Source: Paenibacillus polymyxa (GTDB lineage Bacteria; Bacillota; Bacilli; Paenibacillales; Paenibacillaceae). Taken from it: a DNA stretch of 64,000 bases. This document shows, one piece after another, positions 1-9,644 of the stretch. How positions within the stretch are numbered: position 1 is the first letter of the stretch; each line of letters opens with the position of its first letter. A program made the position numbers and the translations under genes. Location: positions 1 to 64,000 of the forward strand of contig NZ_JAGGNR010000011.1 of the NCBI RefSeq assembly GCF_018614975.1. Direction: 5' to 3'. The notes below the pieces were generated by a model. It searched no databases, had not been told where the DNA came from, and saw only the letters and a list, made by a program, of their open reading frames with translations.

Positions 1-66
1 GGCTAAGGTATCTCAATGAACTAATTTTTGTTTTTTTAACTGTCTACTTTACAGGGAGCGGTTCAA

Positions 67-96
67 AGTCGCCAACTGGCGGCTTTTTTATTTTTC
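67..96 (+). terminator. Rho-independent terminator of a gene left of the window
   Basis: A 7-bp stem (AGTCGCC pairing with GGCGGCT, one G-T wobble) with loop AACT is followed by a run of seven T and then ATTTTT. No gene precedes it in the window, so it should end a rightward transcript that starts outside. Confidence 0.8.
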
Positions 97-235
97 AGAT
101 ATTAAATCTAAGTACTAATCAAAATAGGAAAGACGATTAACTCAGTTGAAATAGCATTTGAACTGCATCTAATCTATTATTCTATTTTGTATCAGGATAA
201 TTGCGGATTATATTTTAAATTGTTATCTGAGATAT

Positions 236-266
236 AAAAGGAAAAAAGTCCCTGAATTTAGGGACT
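236..266 (-). terminator. Hairpin, terminator-like on the minus strand
   Basis: A perfect 7-bp stem AGTCCCT/AGGGACT has a 6-nt loop. Read on the minus strand it is followed by TTTTTTCC, the form of an intrinsic terminator. No minus-strand gene ends here, so it may instead be a leader hairpin in front of the secreted repeat protein. The rest of positions 97-370 is AT-rich and shows no other gene or clear promoter. Confidence 0.4.
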
Positions 267-370
267 AATTTACTATGTCCTAAAATAAGGAAAATGACGA
301 TAATGATTCATCGGACTCCATTTATACATCTGTTGAGGGAGGAAATGGAGAAAAAACATAAAGGAGGAAT

Positions 371-3300
371 ATGAATTCCATGAGTTTAAGAAAAGGTTTT
401 ATTGTTTTTCTGATGGCTTTGTTGTTGATTGGAACCATGTATCCGACTAGCGGTTATGCGCTTTCGGATCATTCGGATGCCATAATAACAACTGAAAGTA
501 GCGCGGAGAATGTTGATGTTTCTATGGAGGAATCAGTTTTAACAGACGGCGAGAATCTGGATGTTATTGATCCGGATGTCTACGAAGAACCAGAAGGTGT
601 AGATGAAGTTATCGAAGAAGCAGAAGATGAAGCGACGGTAACTGATGATACATACGGGGGAAACTCTTTCTCTCCTCAAGCTATGGCTATGGCAGACGGA
701 ACTTTGACCATGAGTCCCGGAGATTCCTATACATTCACGAATAACGGAAGTGCCTCAAGATCGTTAAGTACCAATGCCGCGACTTCAAGAAGCAGTGCAT
801 ACGATTACGTTATTTATAGACCAGATGGCAGCATCATGAGCGAGAACATGAACTCTATTAGCAGTTTGTCAGTAGGTTCGGGGTATACAGCCGTGGTGAC
901 ATCCACGGGTCAAAATCCGTTTACAGTGACAATTCGTTCAGAATTTTCCTACAGTGTATCAGCTAACCCAGCCATGCTTAGGGTTACGTTATCCAAAGGA
1001 GAGAGCTATCGATACTTTAATGAAGGGACACAGTCAAGAGTTCTAAGTGCCGATACTTCCACAGCTCAGGACAGGAGGATAGATTACGCTTCTTACAGAG
1101 AAGATGGTAGTCTTGTAGCTTCCAATTTTGAAACGACGGGGAAACCTTCACTTGCAGAAGGGAACGAAATTATTATTACTGGAGCGGGCTCACAGCCTGT
1201 TAGTGTTGGATTTCCTTATGAAGTCTATAGCGGTGAATGGAGCGATGAGCCGGCCTATACGCGTACGACTCTACATCAGGGCGAGAGCTACCAGTTCACC
1301 AACATCAGTTCCAAATCAGATGCGCTCCAAAGTGATGGTTCCACCAAAGACAAACATGATTACGTTGTTTATCTTCCGGATGGAACGGAAAGTTCTACAG
1401 GGACGAATACGACCACTAAACCTACTGTAGCAGCCGGAAGAACGGCCGTTGTAACCTTGGTTACAGCAACGCCTGTAACATATGGTGTGCCCTATCGGAC
1501 ATTTGATGTCCAAAAAGCCGGTGGTGATGCAATTACTCGAATCACTGTATATCCTGGAGAATCTATGATTTTCAGTAATAATGGTTCGTTGGCCAATCCG
1601 ATAAAAAACAATGCAAGCAGTACTAATGGAGCCGTTTTTGACTATGTTCTTTATACAGCAGAAAACGTCGTTCATTCGGATGGATTCAACAAAAATACCA
1701 ATCCGATCATTCGCTCACAGGGGTACGCAGTCGTGACCGTAGCCGGGCAAGTCCCGATTGAGTTTAGTTACACGGATGATTTCTCGGTTGAAGAAAGTAT
1801 GGAGCCGGCATACCATCGCGTAACACTTAAACAGGGAGAAAGCGTGACATTTTGGAATAACAGCACCGATCGGGAATATCTAGACAGTGATGCATCCACC
1901 ACCCAAGGGCGGATTTTTGATTACGTCACCTATTATCCAGATGGTACAGAACGGAGTACAAGAAAAGCAACCACGGTTGAACCAGTTGTTTACTATGGAA
2001 ATAAAGCAGTAATCACAGGTGTATCTGCGGAGCCTGTAACCATAGGTGCGATTTTCACCATTTTTGATGTAGAGGACCGACCAAATGAAGCACTAAATAA
2101 GATTACCGTATCACCGGGCCAATCGGTCAAATTCCATAATGGAGGCTCACTCAGCAATCCAATACGGAGTAACGCCAAAAAAATAGGTGCGTTGTTTGAT
2201 ATTGTTGTGTATAAGGCAGACGGCAGAGCACATAGTGACAAATTCAATAGCAATGGTAGTCTCGCTACCATTCCTTCTGGTGGTGAAGCTATCGTTACCG
2301 TAGGGGGAAGTACACCTGTATTATTTGAATACACGGATGATTTCTCTGTCGTGGACAGCCAGGAACCGGCTTATCTGCGCGTGACATTGAACAAAGGTGA
2401 AAGCTATGCCTTCACCAATACAAGTTCGGATTCGGAAAGGCTCCGAAATGATGCTTCCAGCAGCGCGGGGCGGGTGTATGATTACACGATTTACAACGTA
2501 GATGGAACAGTGTCAAGCAGTAGAACGGCAACAGCGATTGAGGCGTATGTCTTGGATGGTAAAAAAGTTGTTGTTACCAACATCTCGGATCAACCCATAA
2601 CGTATGGTGGAATTTACCGCGTTTTCCGTGGACAAGATGATCAAGTCCCTTCACCAGAAACAGAAATCACTGTCAATCAAGGACAGAGTGCAGTATTTAC
2701 GAATCCGGATTCAAAACCTGCTCAACTTGAACGAATCGCAGGAGTAAATTCCGTTGTGGATTATACGGTCTACGATACATCCAATAAAGCACTGTATTTC
2801 GTGGAAGGTAAAAGTCATGCAACATGGGATATTCCAGCCGGTGCAACGCTTGTCGTTACTGTAGTATCTTCGGAACCTGTAACAATTCAATATGCCGTTC
2901 CTGTGACAGCCATCTCAAGTCAGGAGCCTGCACTTATCAAGCGAGATTTAGCGCCAAATAACACGGTGTTGTTCTCAAATACCTCACCTTATGAGGCTAT
3001 ACTCGTTGGTTCTCCTTCAGAAGGAGGAACCTATGATTACGTTATTCGAAATCAGAGTCAAGTGGTTGTTAAGGAAGGAAAGAACGCTACAGGAGGACAA
3101 TTTGTACCTGGAAAGTCTGACATTCAGGTGCATAATGTGTCAGCCCAAACGCTGAAATTTGTAGGTGCTTATCGGCACTTTACGGTCAAGGAAGTGGAAG
3201 TGGAGTTTCTGACTTTGTATGAAAACACAGAGACGGCGCTTCCGACAGTTCAGCAAGGGAATGTATACTACCGTTTTAGTCCTTATAGCTCTGATAAGTA

Positions 3301-3676
3301 TCGGATTGCCATAAAGGAATCAGGTGATTTTTCCATCGAACCTCGGATCGAATTGTATTCAGATAAGGAATTGAGCATTCCGGTAGCTGCTTCAATAGAG
3401 CAAGAACAGGTATATGGTGAGCAATATACCGTTCTTGAATGGGAGCTTGAAGGTGGACAGAATTATTATCTCAAGCTAAGTGAAAAAGAAGGAAAACCGA
3501 TTCAGGGAGCCATAAAAGCAGCATGGATGAACATTCGTAATGACAATAGCTATGAGTACGGCTATGGCAATCAATTGCTTAAAGTCGTTCTATTTACAGG
3601 AGATCAAATTGTATTTGAGTATGATCGCAACGGTAATTTAACGAAACGAACGAAAAAGATTTTCCCATTTAATTAA
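371..3676 (+). CDS. Large secreted tandem-repeat protein encoded ahead of the Rhs gene
   Basis: An exported 1101-aa protein of unknown function. Residues 1-31 form a signal peptide (hydrophobic FIVFLMALLLIGTMY, then SGYALS) and an acidic stretch follows (about 35-95). From about residue 105 to 950 there are roughly ten copies of a module of about 85-100 aa. Each has an opening like RVTLxxGESYxFTN, a central DYVVYxxDGT and a closing AVVTxxxxxPVT, suggesting beta-sandwich units. The C-terminus ends with one YD-like repeat (FEYDRNGNLTKR), the signature of Rhs proteins. The next gene begins 31 nt downstream on the same strand, so the two are probably co-transcribed. AAGGAGG lies 3 nt before the ATG at 371 and 12 nt before an in-frame ATG at 380, so the start is uncertain by three codons. 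It could be a surface anchor or delivery partner of the Rhs protein; that role is inferred. Confidence 0.85.
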   Translation: MNSMSLRKGFIVFLMALLLIGTMYPTSGYALSDHSDAIITTESSAENVDVSMEESVLTDGENLDVIDPDVYEEPEGVDEVIEEAEDEATVTDDTYGGNSFSPQAMAMADGTLTMSPGDSYTFTNNGSASRSLSTNAATSRSSAYDYVIYRPDGSIMSENMNSISSLSVGSGYTAVVTSTGQNPFTVTIRSEFSYSVSANPAMLRVTLSKGESYRYFNEGTQSRVLSADTSTAQDRRIDYASYREDGSLVASNFETTGKPSLAEGNEIIITGAGSQPVSVGFPYEVYSGEWSDEPAYTRTTLHQGESYQFTNISSKSDALQSDGSTKDKHDYVVYLPDGTESSTGTNTTTKPTVAAGRTAVVTLVTATPVTYGVPYRTFDVQKAGGDAITRITVYPGESMIFSNNGSLANPIKNNASSTNGAVFDYVLYTAENVVHSDGFNKNTNPIIRSQGYAVVTVAGQVPIEFSYTDDFSVEESMEPAYHRVTLKQGESVTFWNNSTDREYLDSDASTTQGRIFDYVTYYPDGTERSTRKATTVEPVVYYGNKAVITGVSAEPVTIGAIFTIFDVEDRPNEALNKITVSPGQSVKFHNGGSLSNPIRSNAKKIGALFDIVVYKADGRAHSDKFNSNGSLATIPSGGEAIVTVGGSTPVLFEYTDDFSVVDSQEPAYLRVTLNKGESYAFTNTSSDSERLRNDASSSAGRVYDYTIYNVDGTVSSSRTATAIEAYVLDGKKVVVTNISDQPITYGGIYRVFRGQDDQVPSPETEITVNQGQSAVFTNPDSKPAQLERIAGVNSVVDYTVYDTSNKALYFVEGKSHATWDIPAGATLVVTVVSSEPVTIQYAVPVTAISSQEPALIKRDLAPNNTVLFSNTSPYEAILVGSPSEGGTYDYVIRNQSQVVVKEGKNATGGQFVPGKSDIQVHNVSAQTLKFVGAYRHFTVKEVEVEFLTLYENTETALPTVQQGNVYYRFSPYSSDKYRIAIKESGDFSIEPRIELYSDKELSIPVAASIEQEQVYGEQYTVLEWELEGGQNYYLKLSEKEGKPIQGAIKAAWMNIRNDNSYEYGYGNQLLKVVLFTGDQIVFEYDRNGNLTKRTKKIFPFN

Positions 3677-3707
3677 GGATTGTCTAAATCTAGGTTGAGG
3701 TGATGGA

Positions 3708-6700
3708 GTGTTTAAGAAAATAACGATTATTTGGTTGTGCGTCATATTGGTTCTTAGTGGGTTCGGTTCTTTTGGATATGGAGGACAAGCAGCAGCGGCG
3801 GCAGAAGGTAGGGATTCCCTCCCTTCCGCTACCTACATTACTATCCATAGTTTAAAAGAGCAGTTTGGTATTAAGGAAGATTGGATTGAGAAAAAACTAG
3901 ATCAAGGATACTCGCTGTACCAGTTATATAAAGCTTTACAGACAGATCGCACAGGCGGCGAGGCTGCTGAAAAATGGCTAGAAGCACAAGAAATAAGCGA
4001 ACCAATTCAAATGGAGGAGCTACGCCCTTCCGGTTCATCACAGCAAAACAACTTCTCGATTAATGCTCTTAATGAGGATACTCCAGGTACGGGAACGACC
4101 GTGGACGAAACTGGACTTAACCATGTCGATATCCGGGACGATGCATCGCTGTACATGACATCTTATGGAGCAGAATCCATCTCTACTGCTACAGGGGAAA
4201 TGATGATTCAGAGTACTGACCTTTCTCTACCTGGACTCATTCCGTTTGATCTGACACGTGTCTATGACAGCGCTAGAGCCACTGGGCAACTTGGCGTTGA
4301 ATATGACGAAACGACACAAACGTATTCCAATAAGGTTACGCCACGCAAGGAAGAACTCTCTGCTGGATTGGGACAAGGCTGGCGCTGGGACATTCCTTTC
4401 ATGGAAAAGCGTGGCGATCATCAGTATATTCAGATTCCGGGCGTGGGCTATTACCGCTTAAACGCGAATCTGGAACTGGAAGGTTACGTATGGAATGACT
4501 TAACCATTAAGCAAGATGCCACTGTGACTGTTAATGGCGTATCTAGCACTTATCGTTTATCCATCCGTAACGGCTACGATTATCTATTTAATGAAGCCGG
4601 AGAACTGTTGCAAATTACAGATGGCTACCGAAATACGGTGAACTTTCACTATACGACATTGAACGGAAACCAAGCCATTGCAAGAATTGAAAACAGTGAA
4701 GGTCAGGCGTTGACATTTGCTTATGACAACCTGAAGGTTACTGTACAGCTTGCCGGAACGGATCGGAAAGCATCGTACACGCAACGCGAGGACGAAGGCA
4801 TTCGCATTTTGCGAGAATACACGGATGCTCTCGATCGGACAACGACGTATACGTACTATTATCCAGAATCCAAATTCAACTTTTTACCTGAGTTGCAAAG
4901 CAACCAAAATGCTCAAGGTGTGATGCATACAGCGTTGCTATCGCGCATTACAAGCCCTTCATCAGCTATAACGGATTATGCATATATTCCGGAGCTGAAG
5001 CAGATCGGCGAAGCTTCCTCCCATTTTATATTCAAAATAAGAGAACGTAAGAGTCAGTTTAGTACAACAGAAGGCGAAGGCGTTCTGGATAAGGTTAACT
5101 TTGAGTACTCTGGAGAAGATCTGGACACTTACGGTCAATCTGCAACATGGACAACAAAAGTGAAAGCAGAGAACACTGTAGATACTTGGACGTTCTCCAA
5201 AACGTTTAGCGCTGCAGCGCATCCAGATTTGGTTCACGCAGATAAGCACACGTTAACTGGAGATGACGTAACTTTTTCCACGGAGTTCCAGTACGACAGT
5301 CAAACGAAGCGAAACCTTCCGACTCAAACGACAGAGTGGGTGAGCAAGGGTGGTCGAACTAGTGAGAAGTTGACAACGACTATCACATACGATACAAACG
5401 GCATGGTGACATCCGAGAAACAAAGCACAGGTCAAGAATCAACTTATTCGTACGAAGTGGGCAAAGCGCCTTACAATTGGATCAAACCAGTGCGCATTAC
5501 CACAAAGGTGAACAGCGCACTGGAAAGATACACTGAGATAACATACAACAATCAAGGTGACATGTTGCGAACCACCACAAAAAACGGGTACGGTGGACAA
5601 TTGCTCTCCGATTCAGAAGTGACGCTGGATGACAAAGGGCGCGTCATTAGTACAACGGACAAAGGCGGGACGTTGGCCAAGGATCGTACGGCGACATTTA
5701 GCTACCCATCGAATGCAGGGCATTTGTTGGAATCGACATCGATGACTGTGCATGATGCTGCTGGCAAAGCGGAATCGCTTGTGGAATCGTATAGTTATAC
5801 ATCTGCAGGTGAACTAGAGACAACGACGAATGCTGCCGGAGAACAGGAAACCAATCAATATGATCTGGCAGGGCGTCTTCTTAAAATCAACCATGCCGAT
5901 GGTACACAATCAACGACGGCATACGATGATACCAATAACATTATTACGAGTACTTCAGCAGATGGCATTGTTACTTCACAACGGTACAATCCGCTAGGAT
6001 TGCTCGTGGAAGAGCAAACTGCGGACGCGACATTTAAATATGTCTATGATGGCGAAGGAAACGTGACGGCTTCGGAGGATGCCGAGGGGAATGTGACGAG
6101 GTATGTAGTTAACGCGTTTGGACAAACGACAGATACCCAATATTCGGATGGAACCACGTATAAAACAACGGTTGATCCTGTCGGGCAAACCGTGACTTAT
6201 CAGGATGCTTCTGGGTACCAAACTCGTGAGAAGAAAGACTTGCTGGGACGTGCAACAGCGGTAGAAGAATATCGGGACGGCGCATTTGTACCGTTGCAAC
6301 AAAACGAGTATGACCTTAGCGGAAACGTGACTGCTTCAATTGATGGTAATGGGGAGCGGACAACCTATACGTACGATGCGCTTGGTCAAATCGCGACGGC
6401 AACAACGCCTAAACAAGAAACCAGCCGTTATTTTTACAGCTATCAGGGGCAGGTAACCCAAGTTGTATCTGCCAACGGTCAAACCGTGACCAAACAGTAT
6501 GATGAATTGGGTCGGATCATCAAGCAGATCCCACCGATGCTGGATGGTTCTGCAATAACGTATTATTATGATAAAAAAAGCAATTTGATCAAAAAGCAAG
6601 ATCGGCTCGGAAAGATCACCGAGTATACGTATAATAGCGACAGCATGCTTACAGGATTCAAAAGTCCAGATACTTTAGTTTCGTATACTTACGACGAGAT

Positions 6701-8945
6701 GGGCCGCAGAACGTCGATGACAGATGATCACGGCAAAACGACCTATTCATACCGTGATACGGACGGTGTGCTCAGTGGGCTGGCCTTCCCGGATGGAACC
6801 CAACTGGAATATGAAAACAATACCCAGCAGCGGTTGGGATATACCTTGACTGATGCGAAAGGAAAATCCTTGCGAGTGCACGGTGAATTGGACTCGATGA
6901 ACCGCGTCACTTCGATGGATATCACTTCGGGAACAGGGGGCGCTTCGGTACTCGCAGCATCCGCTCAGACGCCTGTAGATCGAATGACCTTTAGCTACGC
7001 ATCAAACAGTTTGCTGGAAAACGTATCGTTTGGCAAAGGTCTTAGCACAAGCTACCAGTTTGACGGATATGATCTGTCGGGAGTCACCGTTTCCCAGGGA
7101 ACGACCGCCATTCATCAATTCAACTATGAATACGATGGAAACAAAAACATTACGTCCCGAACCCAGAACGGGACAACCGATCAGTTTACGTATGATGAAC
7201 TCAGCCGCATTCAAACGGAATCGGGTTCACAGCAGGAAGCATACACGTACGATCCGAATGGCAACCGTTACAGTACCGGTAGCGGTAAGGTATACGGGCT
7301 AAAAGATGCAGAATATACGTATGACAGCCAGAATCGATTGATCAAAGCGACTGGCGAAGGTAAGACCATAACGTATAGCTACAACGGGGATGGTTTGCTG
7401 TATCAACGCACCGAAGGCGACCAAACTAACCGGTATTATTACGATGAAGAAGCTAAACTGATCGCGGAAGCCCAAGTGGCGTCCGGGAAAGCTGAACTGA
7501 CTTACGCCTACATCTATGATCTGTATGGACAACTATGGTCACGTCAGGACAAGCAAACTGGAAAATTGGAATATTATCAATTCAATGGTCATGGCGATGT
7601 AGTTGGACTTGTAGATGATACTGGCCAAGTGTTGAACGAATATACGTATGACATCTGGGGCGGACCACTCACAACAGAAGAAACCGTTCCGAATGTTCTG
7701 CGTTATGCAGGAGAGTACTGGGATGGGACGGTAGGGCTTCAATACTTGCGAGCTCGTTGGTACGATCCAGGTATGGCCCGGTTTATTGGCGAGGACACGT
7801 ACGAAGGTGAACTGAATGATCCGTTGAGTTTGAATCTGTATTCGTATGTGAGCAATAATCCGTTGAAGTATGTGGATCCGAGTGGACACATCAAAAACAC
7901 GGCATACTATGAGATGGACCTTATGCTTAGAGATTCAATGTCGCTGAACAAAAAATCAACTGAATATTGGAGCAATCGAAGTCAACTTGGGGTTGTTTTC
8001 CAAAAAGTATATGGCGATAAAAACAATAATAGATTCAAATATTTGTATGACTTATTAACTCAAACGAGTCCTTATAAAAATAGTGCAGGGACCGCAGAGT
8101 GGGCAAAAAGCGAGCTATTAACAGCTTTGGACACGTACACTGATCGAACTTGGGCCCTAGCACAGTCTGTAGAGAGTCTAATTTATTCTGCGACCGGTCT
8201 TGTAGGAACAACCAAAGGTAAAGGGTCTACCGTTATCTCGAAAGGGTGTAATTGCTTTACAGCCGGTACTAAGGTACAAACAGACGAAGGGGATAAGAAT
8301 ATCGAAGACATTGAGGTCGGAGATAAGGTTCTCGCCAAGGATGAGAATAACCCTGATGGAGAATTGGCTTACAAGGAAGTGACGAACCTTTATCGCAATC
8401 AACGTGATGATATAATTAAACTATATGTTGAAGCGCAAATCATCGAGACGACCGACAACCATCCGTTTTGGGTTGAAGGTACAGGGTGGATGTTCGCAGA
8501 TGAACTTCAAGTTGGCGACAAACTCCAAAAAGCTGACGGAAGCAGCCTGACGATTGATAAGGTTGTATTAGTGAAACTGGATGAGCCAGTAACGGTGTAT
8601 AACTTTACAGTTGCTGACTTCCATACGTATTATGTGACGAATTTAGGGATATGGGTTCATAATACTAATTGTGACATTCTTCGTTCTCAAGGCAAGCCAT
8701 ATGAAAATCATACAATTGTAAAGAAAACCGATAAGCAGAGAAGTTTACCGACCGCTGGTAAACCGAATACCTCAGTAGACTTTTATGATGAGAAAGGCAC
8801 TCTGATGCAGAGAAGATATTATGACGAAAACGGGCGAGCAATACAAGACATAGATTACGAGCACTCAAATGGAGATAATAGCCATGTTTTTCCGCATAAT
8901 CATACTTGGGATTGGAGTAGCGGTTCACCAAAAAGAAGCAAATAG
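3708..8945 (+). CDS. Rhs/YD-repeat polymorphic toxin with HINT domain and C-terminal toxin
   Basis: A WapA-like contact-dependent toxin of 1745 aa starting at GTG, with GAGGTGAT a few bases upstream. Residues 1-32 form a signal peptide. About residues 160-1330 hold dozens of YD repeats (forms such as YDELGRI, YTYDALGQ) that would build the Rhs shell. The Rhs-associated core (RARWYDPGMARFIGEDTYEG, about 1348-1367, ending DPSG near 1390) marks the end of the conserved part. A pretoxin HINT (intein-like) domain runs from about 1514 (CNCFTAGTKVQT), through TTDNHPFW, to VHNTNC near 1655, and is expected to cleave off the tip. The last ~90 residues are the toxin, with a C-terminal HVFPHNHTWDW segment whose clustered His suggests a metal-dependent or acid-base nuclease. 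I do not recognise its family with certainty. The immunity gene follows after 30 nt. Confidence 0.92.
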   Translation: MFKKITIIWLCVILVLSGFGSFGYGGQAAAAAEGRDSLPSATYITIHSLKEQFGIKEDWIEKKLDQGYSLYQLYKALQTDRTGGEAAEKWLEAQEISEPIQMEELRPSGSSQQNNFSINALNEDTPGTGTTVDETGLNHVDIRDDASLYMTSYGAESISTATGEMMIQSTDLSLPGLIPFDLTRVYDSARATGQLGVEYDETTQTYSNKVTPRKEELSAGLGQGWRWDIPFMEKRGDHQYIQIPGVGYYRLNANLELEGYVWNDLTIKQDATVTVNGVSSTYRLSIRNGYDYLFNEAGELLQITDGYRNTVNFHYTTLNGNQAIARIENSEGQALTFAYDNLKVTVQLAGTDRKASYTQREDEGIRILREYTDALDRTTTYTYYYPESKFNFLPELQSNQNAQGVMHTALLSRITSPSSAITDYAYIPELKQIGEASSHFIFKIRERKSQFSTTEGEGVLDKVNFEYSGEDLDTYGQSATWTTKVKAENTVDTWTFSKTFSAAAHPDLVHADKHTLTGDDVTFSTEFQYDSQTKRNLPTQTTEWVSKGGRTSEKLTTTITYDTNGMVTSEKQSTGQESTYSYEVGKAPYNWIKPVRITTKVNSALERYTEITYNNQGDMLRTTTKNGYGGQLLSDSEVTLDDKGRVISTTDKGGTLAKDRTATFSYPSNAGHLLESTSMTVHDAAGKAESLVESYSYTSAGELETTTNAAGEQETNQYDLAGRLLKINHADGTQSTTAYDDTNNIITSTSADGIVTSQRYNPLGLLVEEQTADATFKYVYDGEGNVTASEDAEGNVTRYVVNAFGQTTDTQYSDGTTYKTTVDPVGQTVTYQDASGYQTREKKDLLGRATAVEEYRDGAFVPLQQNEYDLSGNVTASIDGNGERTTYTYDALGQIATATTPKQETSRYFYSYQGQVTQVVSANGQTVTKQYDELGRIIKQIPPMLDGSAITYYYDKKSNLIKKQDRLGKITEYTYNSDSMLTGFKSPDTLVSYTYDEMGRRTSMTDDHGKTTYSYRDTDGVLSGLAFPDGTQLEYENNTQQRLGYTLTDAKGKSLRVHGELDSMNRVTSMDITSGTGGASVLAASAQTPVDRMTFSYASNSLLENVSFGKGLSTSYQFDGYDLSGVTVSQGTTAIHQFNYEYDGNKNITSRTQNGTTDQFTYDELSRIQTESGSQQEAYTYDPNGNRYSTGSGKVYGLKDAEYTYDSQNRLIKATGEGKTITYSYNGDGLLYQRTEGDQTNRYYYDEEAKLIAEAQVASGKAELTYAYIYDLYGQLWSRQDKQTGKLEYYQFNGHGDVVGLVDDTGQVLNEYTYDIWGGPLTTEETVPNVLRYAGEYWDGTVGLQYLRARWYDPGMARFIGEDTYEGELNDPLSLNLYSYVSNNPLKYVDPSGHIKNTAYYEMDLMLRDSMSLNKKSTEYWSNRSQLGVVFQKVYGDKNNNRFKYLYDLLTQTSPYKNSAGTAEWAKSELLTALDTYTDRTWALAQSVESLIYSATGLVGTTKGKGSTVISKGCNCFTAGTKVQTDEGDKNIEDIEVGDKVLAKDENNPDGELAYKEVTNLYRNQRDDIIKLYVEAQIIETTDNHPFWVEGTGWMFADELQVGDKLQKADGSSLTIDKVVLVKLDEPVTVYNFTVADFHTYYVTNLGIWVHNTNCDILRSQGKPYENHTIVKKTDKQRSLPTAGKPNTSVDFYDEKGTLMQRRYYDENGRAIQDIDYEHSNGDNSHVFPHNHTWDWSSGSPKRSK
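7199..7880 (+). repeat. Rhs core segment duplicated downstream, copy 1
   Basis: This 3' part of the conserved Rhs core, up to the DPSG codons, recurs at 9440-10078 with near-identical bases over long stretches (offset about 2,196 nt in the well-conserved part). The identity ends at the toxin boundary, where the two tips diverge completely. Such a pair is a substrate for tip exchange by homologous recombination. Confidence 0.85.
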
Positions 8946-8975
8946 AACATTTATTTTCTTTACGGAGGTTGAGAA

Positions 8976-9356
8976 ATGATAAGTATTCATGACAATGAAA
9001 TTATTTCCTATGAGGTTGATTTTCAAAAGTCTAAAATCACATTGAACACATTAGGTGGTAGCGGAGATTCAGATACCACTTATATCGAGTTTATTGATGT
9101 ACTTGCTCATATGTTTGAAACACAGCTACAAGGAAGTATTATCCTTGATATTAGTACCTTTGATATAGACCGATTTTCTAAGCATAACAAGGAATTGTTA
9201 GAGAAACAGAAGAATTACGGGTGGCCGATGCATTATGAAACGATAGAGGATCTGCTTGAATATTTACAGAATGAAAATTATAACTATTATGTAATTTCGG
9301 CTTCATATGGCTTTAATGGATGGATTGTCGCTAAAGAATATGATATTTACAACTGA
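8976..9356 (+). CDS. Probable immunity protein to the Rhs tip toxin
   Basis: A 126-aa acidic, cytoplasmic protein without signal peptide or membrane segment. It starts 30 nt after the Rhs stop codon, with GGAGG 7 nt before ATG. Position directly after a polymorphic toxin tip, small size and acidity are the usual marks of a cognate immunity protein, which binds and blocks the toxin in the producing cell. I recognise no named immunity family in the sequence. It is followed at once by a terminator, so the Rhs transcript probably ends with this gene. Confidence 0.75.
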   Translation: MISIHDNEIISYEVDFQKSKITLNTLGGSGDSDTTYIEFIDVLAHMFETQLQGSIILDISTFDIDRFSKHNKELLEKQKNYGWPMHYETIEDLLEYLQNENYNYYVISASYGFNGWIVAKEYDIYN

Positions 9357-9371
9357 ATGGATATTTTAACT

Positions 9372-9410
9372 AGGCTTTGAGGATGTAAAACCTCAAGGCC
9401 TTTCTTTATG
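9372..9410 (+). terminator. Rho-independent terminator after the first Rhs immunity gene
   Basis: The stem AGGCTTTGAGG/CCTCAAGGCCT (one wobble/mismatch) with loop ATGTAAAA is followed by TTCTTTA. It begins 15 nt after the immunity stop codon and separates the intact Rhs operon from the displaced second tip. Confidence 0.8.
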
Positions 9411-9439
9411 ACGGATTGTATTATGAAGTGCGGCACCTG

Positions 9440-9644
9440 AGCTCAGTCGCATTCAAACGGAATCGGGTTCTCAGCAGTAAACACACACGTATGATCCGAA
9501 TGGCAACCGTTACAGTACCGATAGTGGTAAGGTATACGATCTGAAAGATGCAGAATATACGTATGACAGCCAGAATCGATTGATCAAAGCGACAGGCGAA
9601 GGCAAGACCATAACCTATAGCTATAACAGGGGATAGTTTGCTGT
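9440..9644 (+). pseudogene. Decayed 5' part of duplicated Rhs core
   Basis: This stretch matches the Rhs gene from about 7199 to 7450 but cannot be translated through. A GAA-type codon has become TAA (CAGCAGTAA near 9473), and a G-run change leads to GGGGATAG near 9630. About 47 nt are missing near 9660 compared with the intact copy (the segment coding the end of one YD repeat). It is the untranslated head of a displaced Rhs C-terminal cassette. Confidence 0.8.
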
